NCBI GenBank assembly: GCA_900465675.1 | Contig: UBJR01000006.1 | Location: 1-64,000, forward strand | Length of the DNA: 64,000 nt | DNA from: Hyphomicrobiales bacterium | Lineage (GTDB): Bacteria > Pseudomonadota > Alphaproteobacteria > Rhizobiales > Rhizobiaceae | Direction: 5' to 3' | Notes under the pieces: model-generated | Databases searched by the model: none | What the model was told of the DNA's origin: nothing | The model's input: the letters and a program-made list of their open reading frames with translations, nothing else | Program-made: the position numbers and the translations under genes | Shown here: in pieces, positions 59,351 through 64,000 of the stretch | Position numbering within the stretch: the stretch's first letter is position 1 | How the letters are laid out: each line of letters starts with the position of its first letter

Positions 59351-60889
59351 ATGGACAATTTAATCCTCGAAATGCGGAACATCACCAAGACGTTCCCGGG
59401 TGTGAAAGCGCTCGAGAATGTGAACCTCAAGGTTCGCCAAGGTGAAATCCACGCATTGGTGGGCGAAAACGGGGCCGGCAAATCGACCCTGATGAAAGTG
59501 CTCTCCGGCGTTTATCCAGCAGGAAGCTATGAAGGCGACATCGTCTACGAAGGCGACGTCCGCAACTTCAAGGTCCTGAAAGATTCCGAAGAAATCGGCA
59601 TCGTCATCATCCACCAGGAACTTGCCCTGGTACCGCAGCTTTCGATCGGGGAAAACATCTTCCTCGGCAACGAAAACGCCACCAACGGTGTCATCAGCTG
59701 GGGCGAAACGTTCAATCGCACCAAAAAATTGCTGGCCAAGGTCGGCCTGGCGGAATCTCCGAATACGCTCGTGACCGACATCGGCGTCGGCAAGCAGCAG
59801 CTCGTCGAGATCGCCAAGGCATTGTCGAAGAGCGTCAAGCTGCTCATCCTCGACGAGCCGACGGCATCGCTGAACGAAAGCGATTCCGACGCATTGCTCA
59901 CCTTGCTGATGGAATTCCGCAAGCAGGGCATCACCTCGATTATCATTTCGCACAAGCTGAACGAGATCCGCAAGGTCGCCGACCAGATCACGGTCCTGCG
60001 CGACGGCATGACCGTCAAGACGCTCGACTGTCATGCGGACGAGATCAGCGAAGACATCATCATCAAGAACATGGTGGGCCGCGACCTGGCCGACCGTTAT
60101 CCGCCGCGCTCTGTGCCGATCGGCGAGACGATCTTCGAGGTCAAGAACTGGAACGCCTTCCATCAGCAGCATCGCGACCGCCAGGTTCTGCACGACATCA
60201 ACGTCCATGTCCGTAAGGGCGAGGTCGTCGGCATCGCCGGCCTGATGGGTGCCGGCCGTACCGAATTCGCCATGAGCGTGTTCGGCAAGACCTATGGTCA
60301 CAAGATCACCGGTGACGTCTTCGTCGATGACAAGAAGGTCGATACGACGACGGTGCGCAAGGCGATCGACGCCGGTCTTGCCTATGTGACCGAAGACCGC
60401 AAGCATCTCGGCCTCGTTCTGGGCGAGACGATCGTTCACAACACCACGCTCGCCAATCTGGCGGCGGTGTCGAACGCCACGGTCATCGACAGCGTCAAGG
60501 AAACACGGGTCGCGTCCGACTATCGCGCGAAGCTGCGCATTCGTTCTTCCAGTATCTTCCAGGAAGCGGTCAACCTGTCCGGCGGCAACCAGCAGAAGGT
60601 GGTTCTGTCGAAATGGCTGTTCTCGGATCCCGATGTTTTGATCCTGGACGAACCAACGCGCGGCATTGATGTTGGCGCTAAATATGAAATCTATACTATC
60701 ATCAACCAGCTCGCGGCTGACGGCAAAGGCGTTCTGATGATTTCATCGGAAATGCCGGAGCTCCTTGGTACGTGCGACCGCATCTACGTCATGAATGAAG
60801 GACGGATCGTTGCGGAACTGCCGAAAGGGGAAGCGAGCCAGGAAACCATCATGCGCGCCATCATGCGTTCAGGAGATAAGAAACAATGA
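59351..60889 (+). CDS. gguA: Sugar ABC transporter ATP-binding protein GguA
   Basis: The 512-residue product is a double ATPase of the Ara/Mgl/Rbs class. The N-terminal half has Walker [11 protein letters not shown]-loop [11 protein letters not shown], signature [13 protein letters not shown] and Walker [16 protein letters not shown]. The C-terminal half has degenerate Walker [10 protein letters not shown], signature [15 protein letters not shown] and Walker [13 protein letters not shown]. It powers uptake with GguB and ChvE. No strong SD before ATG 59351 (AAAG). It overlaps gguB by 4 bp. Confidence 0.95.
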   Translation: MDNLILEMRNITKTFPGVKALENVNLKVRQGEIHALVGENGAGKSTLMKVLSGVYPAGSYEGDIVYEGDVRNFKVLKDSEEIGIVIIHQELALVPQLSIGENIFLGNENATNGVISWGETFNRTKKLLAKVGLAESPNTLVTDIGVGKQQLVEIAKALSKSVKLLILDEPTASLNESDSDALLTLLMEFRKQGITSIIISHKLNEIRKVADQITVLRDGMTVKTLDCHADEISEDIIIKNMVGRDLADRYPPRSVPIGETIFEVKNWNAFHQQHRDRQVLHDINVHVRKGEVVGIAGLMGAGRTEFAMSVFGKTYGHKITGDVFVDDKKVDTTTVRKAIDAGLAYVTEDRKHLGLVLGETIVHNTTLANLAAVSNATVIDSVKETRVASDYRAKLRIRSSSIFQEAVNLSGGNQQKVVLSKWLFSDPDVLILDEPTRGIDVGAKYEIYTIINQLAADGKGVLMISSEMPELLGTCDRIYVMNEGRIVAELPKGEASQETIMRAIMRSGDKKQ

Positions 60890-62097
60890 CGCCGATCAAT
60901 CAACCAATCACCGAACAAGGGCGTGTCGTCTCCATCGGCGAATTTGTTCGCGGTAACATCCGCGAGTACGGCATGTTCATCGCGCTCATCGCGATCATGG
61001 TGTTCTTCCAGATCTCGACCGGCGGCGTTCTCTTCCGCCCGCTCAACCTGACCAACATCATCCTGCAGAATTCCTTCATCGTCGTCATGGCGCTGGGCAT
61101 GCTGCTGGTGATCGTTGCCGGCCATATCGATCTTTCGGTTGGCTCCGTCGTCGGTTTCATCGGCGCCATCGCCGCCGTCATGACGGTCGAGTGGCACATG
61201 AATTATGTGCTGGCAGCCGTTATTTGTCTGGCCGTGGGTGCGCTGGTTGGCGGCCTGCAGGGCTATTTCGTCGCCTATCACAAGATCCCGTCCTTCATCG
61301 TGACTCTTGCGGGCATGCTGGTCTTCCGCGGCCTGACGCTGACCGTGATGACGGGTGCCGGAACCGGCACCAGCATCGGTCCATTCCCGCCCGCCTTCCA
61401 GCTGATCAGCATCGGCTTTTTGCCGAACCTCTTCGACATGGGCGGCATTAATTCGACGTCGCTCATCCTGACCGTCGTCGGCGCCGTTACCCTCGTCTAC
61501 CTGGCCTGGCGCCAGCGCAAGTCGAACGAGAAGCATGGCAACGACGTCGAGCCGCTCGGCTTCTTCCTTGCGCAGAACGGTGTCATCGCTCTCGCCATCC
61601 TGGCGCTCGGCTATCAGCTGTCGATCTACAAGGGCTTTCCGAACGTGCTCGTGATCATGCTTGTGCTGATCACTGCTTACGCCTTCATTACCCGCCGCAC
61701 GACGATCGGCCGCCGCATCTACGCCATGGGCGGCAACGAGAAGGCAACGAAGCTGTCCGGTATCAACACCGAGCGGCTGACGTTCCTCACCTTTGCGAAC
61801 ATGGGCCTGCTTGCCGGTCTCGCCGGTCTCATCGTTGCGCTGCGCCTCAACTCGGCAACGGCAAAGGGCGGTTTCGGCCTGGAGCTTGACGTCATCGCGG
61901 CCTGCTTCATCGGCGGTGCATCCGCCCAGGGCGGCGTCGGCAAGGTGACCGGCGCTGTGATCGGTGCTCTCATCATGGGCATCATGAACAACGGCATGTC
62001 GATCCACGGCCTCGGCACGGACTCCCAGCAGATGGTCAAGGGCGCAGTCCTTTTGGCCGCCGTCTTCTTCGACGTCTATAACAAGAATAAAGGCTGA
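60886..62097 (+). CDS. gguB: Sugar ABC transporter permease GguB
   Basis: The 403-residue product is a long XylH-like permease with about ten to twelve hydrophobic segments: [94 protein letters not shown] (EAA-like loop) and [24 protein letters not shown]. It forms the membrane channel of the ChvE-dependent sugar importer. Translationally coupled to gguA by ATGA overlap. Confidence 0.95.
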   Translation: MTPINQPITEQGRVVSIGEFVRGNIREYGMFIALIAIMVFFQISTGGVLFRPLNLTNIILQNSFIVVMALGMLLVIVAGHIDLSVGSVVGFIGAIAAVMTVEWHMNYVLAAVICLAVGALVGGLQGYFVAYHKIPSFIVTLAGMLVFRGLTLTVMTGAGTGTSIGPFPPAFQLISIGFLPNLFDMGGINSTSLILTVVGAVTLVYLAWRQRKSNEKHGNDVEPLGFFLAQNGVIALAILALGYQLSIYKGFPNVLVIMLVLITAYAFITRRTTIGRRIYAMGGNEKATKLSGINTERLTFLTFANMGLLAGLAGLIVALRLNSATAKGGFGLELDVIAACFIGGASAQGGVGKVTGAVIGALIMGIMNNGMSIHGLGTDSQQMVKGAVLLAAVFFDVYNKNKG

Positions 62098-62207
62098 GCG
62101 CTCCGGCGCCGGCTCCATGCATTCGCATTCGCAGTCATGAAAACGAATAGTTCCGGCTCCCCAGGGAGCCGGACGGGCGGAGCATTATCCGCAGCTACCC
62201 AAAGAGG

Positions 62208-63212
62208 ATGAAGACCGTGCTCATTTCGCAGATCAAGGGTTCGAACGGAGAGATCATCGTCGCCGTGCGCGAGCCGGGCGGTGCAGCGAAAGCCGTGAAG
62301 AATGCAGGCAGCGTCTATGCGCTGGCGATGGAAGCGGCAAACGCCGGCAAGTCCCTCGTTTCGGTCATCGAGGCGCATGGCCTCGGCGATGCCGTCGATC
62401 TGGAGAAGGCTTACGCCGATGGCAGCTTCCTGCCGCCGATCACCCATCCCGACGCCGCCCACCTGCATCTGACCGGCACCGGCCTGACGCATCTGGGCTC
62501 GGCCGCCACCCGCGACAGCATGCACAAGAAGACCAGCGAAGCCGCTGAGGAAACCCTCACGGACTCGATGAAGATGTTCAAGATGGGCATCGAGAACGGC
62601 AAGCCGAAAGCAGGCGAAAAGGGCGTGCAGCCCGAGTGGTTCTACAAGGGCAACGGCTACGGCGCTGCGGCACCGGGCGCTCCCCTGGTCTCCCCCTCCT
62701 TCGCGCTCGATGGCGGCGAAGAGCCCGAAATGGCCGGCATCTACGTGATCGCCGAAGATGGCTCGCCGTTCCGCATCGGCTTTGCGCTGTCGAACGAATT
62801 TTCCGACCACGTCACCGAGCGGATCAACTACCTCTACCTCGCCCATTCCAAGCTGCGTCCGGCGAGCTTCGGCCCGGAAATCCGCATCGGCGTTGCCCCT
62901 GAGGATATCCGCGGCACCTCGCGCATCAAGCGCGGCGGCAAGGTGATCTTCGAAAAGCCGTTCCTGTCGGGTGAAGCGAACATGTCGCACACCTTCGCGA
63001 ACCTCGAATATCATCACTTCAAATACGGCCTGTTCCGCGTACCGGGCGACGTTCACGTCCACATGTTCGGCACGGCGACCCTGTCCTTTGCCGACGGCAT
63101 CAAGCCGGAAGCCGGCGACGTCTTCGAAATCGAGGTCGCCGAATTCGGCCTGCCGCTGAAGAACCCGCTGAAAATCGACGCCGAAGAAGAAATCGTCGTC
63201 AAGCAGCTCTAA
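62208..63212 (+). CDS. gguC: GguC family protein (AraD1-like sugar-acid enzyme)
   Basis: The 334-residue product matches GguC, which is linked to the ChvE importer in Agrobacterium. It has LTGTGLTHLGSAATRDSMHKK, GVQPEWFYKGNGYG, LSNEFSDHVTERINYLYLAHSKLRPASFGPEIRIG and EANMSHTFANLEYHHFKYGLFRVPGDVHVHMFGTAT, similar to fumarylacetoacetate-hydrolase-like dehydratases of the L-arabinonate pathway (AraD1). A role in 2-keto-3-deoxy sugar acid dehydration is inferred. ATG 62208 touches the AGAGG; GTG 62217 has the better SD spacing and is the alternative start. A terminator follows. Confidence 0.88.
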   Translation: MKTVLISQIKGSNGEIIVAVREPGGAAKAVKNAGSVYALAMEAANAGKSLVSVIEAHGLGDAVDLEKAYADGSFLPPITHPDAAHLHLTGTGLTHLGSAATRDSMHKKTSEAAEETLTDSMKMFKMGIENGKPKAGEKGVQPEWFYKGNGYGAAAPGAPLVSPSFALDGGEEPEMAGIYVIAEDGSPFRIGFALSNEFSDHVTERINYLYLAHSKLRPASFGPEIRIGVAPEDIRGTSRIKRGGKVIFEKPFLSGEANMSHTFANLEYHHFKYGLFRVPGDVHVHMFGTATLSFADGIKPEAGDVFEIEVAEFGLPLKNPLKIDAEEEIVVKQL

Positions 63213-63218
63213 TTTCCC

Positions 63219-63253
63219 ATGACCCGGCTGCCGCTACGGCCGGGTCATTTTTC
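63219..63253 (+). terminator. Rho-independent terminator after gguC
   Basis: ATGACCCGGC (63219-63228) and GCCGGGTCAT (63239-63248) form a 10-bp stem with a 10-base loop, followed by TTTTTC. It is positioned 6 bp after the gguC stop and 28 bp before the aldehyde dehydrogenase start. Confidence 0.85.
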
Positions 63254-63281
63254 ATAAAAGGTAAAGGAGGCTCGCGAGCCC

Positions 63282-64000
63282 ATGACCATTTATCAGAACC
63301 TGATCGCCGGCGAATGGATCGGCACCAATGCGACGAAGAACATCAATCCGTCGGACACCAACGAAGTCGTCGGCCTCTATGCCGATGGCTCCGCCGAAGA
63401 CACCAGGAACGCCATTGCCGCCGCCAAGGCCGCCTTCCCGGCCTGGTCGCGCTCCGGCATCTGGGAACGCCACGTCATCCTGAAGAAGACGGGCGACGAG
63501 ATCATGGCCCGCAAGGACGAGCTCGGTGCGCTGCTCGCCCGCGAAGAGGGAAAGACCCTTCCGGAAGCCATCGGCGAAACCATCCGCGCCTCGCAGATCT
63601 TCGAATTTTTCGCAGGCGAAGTGCTCCGCCTTGCCGGCGAGATCGTCCCCTCGGTGCGCCCGAATATCGGCGTCGAGATCACCCGCGACCCGCTCGGCGT
63701 CATCGGCATCATCACGCCCTGGAACTTCCCGATCGCCATTCCGGCGTGGAAGATCGCCCCTGCCCTCTGCTATGGCAACACCATCGTCTTCAAGCCGGCG
63801 GAACTCGTTCCGGGCTGCTCCTGGGCGATCGTCGATATCCTGCACCGCGCAGGCCTGCCGAAGGGCGTCCTCAACCTCGTCATGGGCAAGGGCTCGGTCG
63901 TCGGCCAGGTCATGCTCGACAGCCCGGATGTTTCGGGCATCACCTTCACGGGATCGACCGGCACCGGCAAGCGCGTCGCTGCCGCCTCGATCGAACATAA
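63282..64000 (+). CDS. Aldehyde dehydrogenase, 3'-truncated by window edge
   Basis: About 239 codons are visible: MTIYQNLIAGEWIGTNATKNINPSDTNEVVG at the start, GKTLPEAIGETIRAS, GVEITRDPLGVIGIITPWNFPIAIPAWKIAPAL (conserved catalytic Asn), GNTIVFKPAELVP and ITFTGSTGTGKRVA (cofactor motif). The catalytic Cys/Glu region lies beyond the window. GGAGG is at 63266. The KPAE and GVEITRDPLGV sequence resembles alpha-ketoglutaric semialdehyde dehydrogenases, the step after AraD1-type dehydration, which fits the gguC neighbour; this is inference. A terminator separates it from gguC. Confidence 0.88.
   Translation, partial: MTIYQNLIAGEWIGTNATKNINPSDTNEVVGLYADGSAEDTRNAIAAAKAAFPAWSRSGIWERHVILKKTGDEIMARKDELGALLAREEGKTLPEAIGETIRASQIFEFFAGEVLRLAGEIVPSVRPNIGVEITRDPLGVIGIITPWNFPIAIPAWKIAPALCYGNTIVFKPAELVPGCSWAIVDILHRAGLPKGVLNLVMGKGSVVGQVMLDSPDVSGITFTGSTGTGKRVAAASIEH

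Overview
The window looks like chromosomal DNA of an alphaproteobacterium in the Rhizobiaceae (Rhizobium/Agrobacterium/Sinorhizobium group). This rests on the gbpR-chvE-gguABC sugar-sensing and uptake locus, a BacA/SbmA transporter, a bdhA-xdh gene order like that described in Sinorhizobium, high GC with rhizobial codon use, and recurrent GC-rich intergenic palindromes. No rRNA, tRNA, insertion sequence, prophage or CRISPR array was recognised. Genus and species cannot be fixed by reading alone.

Region 1 (1-17.2 kb) is mixed housekeeping and accessory DNA. It holds der with its usual YfgM-like neighbour, nnrU, a secreted polysaccharide deacetylase, a lower-GC bacA, a divergent PadR/MFS pair with an operator-like palindrome, an acyltransferase, a second type I methionine aminopeptidase, a luciferase-like oxidoreductase, an ECF42-type sigma factor operon (YCII/DGPF protein, sigma factor, SRPBCC protein), a secreted TIM-barrel-like protein, an autoregulated-looking NTF2/TetR operon and glpK.

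Region 2 (17.3-20.6 kb) is a thiamine-precursor uptake operon, ykoF-thiX-thiZ-thiY, behind a TPP riboswitch. Region 3 (20.65-39 kb) is dominated by purine and ureide catabolism on both strands: bdhA-xdhA-xdhB-xdhC, puuD-guaD, and on the minus strand puuE-uraD-[mntA-hepT]-allA-uraH-phosphoesterase. Together these would convert guanine to xanthine, urate, 5-hydroxyisourate, OHCU, allantoin and allantoate, and ureidoglycolate to glyoxylate. The allantoate-to-ureidoglycolate step is not in the window. A complete HEPN/MNT (hepT/mntA) toxin-antitoxin pair sits inside the ureide operon.

Region 4 (38.8-50 kb) has an AraC-AzlC-AzlD exporter unit, a DUF1045 protein, an FAD oxidoreductase and mnmD whose divergent start codons overlap, a large soluble hybrid histidine kinase, and a TetR/orphan TRAP-binding-protein pair around a perfect 16-bp palindrome. 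Region 5 (50-64 kb) has a DEAD-box helicase, a B12-type radical SAM enzyme, a DMT exporter, inositol dehydrogenase with an IolR-type site, a J-domain-like protein, and gbpR divergent from chvE-gguA-gguB-gguC, followed by an aldehyde dehydrogenase cut by the window edge.

The most interesting observations are the HEPN/MNT module inside the ureide operon, two hairpins that appear to sequester ribosome-binding sites (before bdhA and before the YCII/ECF42 operon), the CATG start overlap of mnmD and its divergent FAD oxidoreductase, the disrupted or non-ATG start of the TetR gene at 14.3-14.9 kb, and the duplicated membrane tail of the class III nucleotide cyclase. No wholly new defence or mobile system was recognised.
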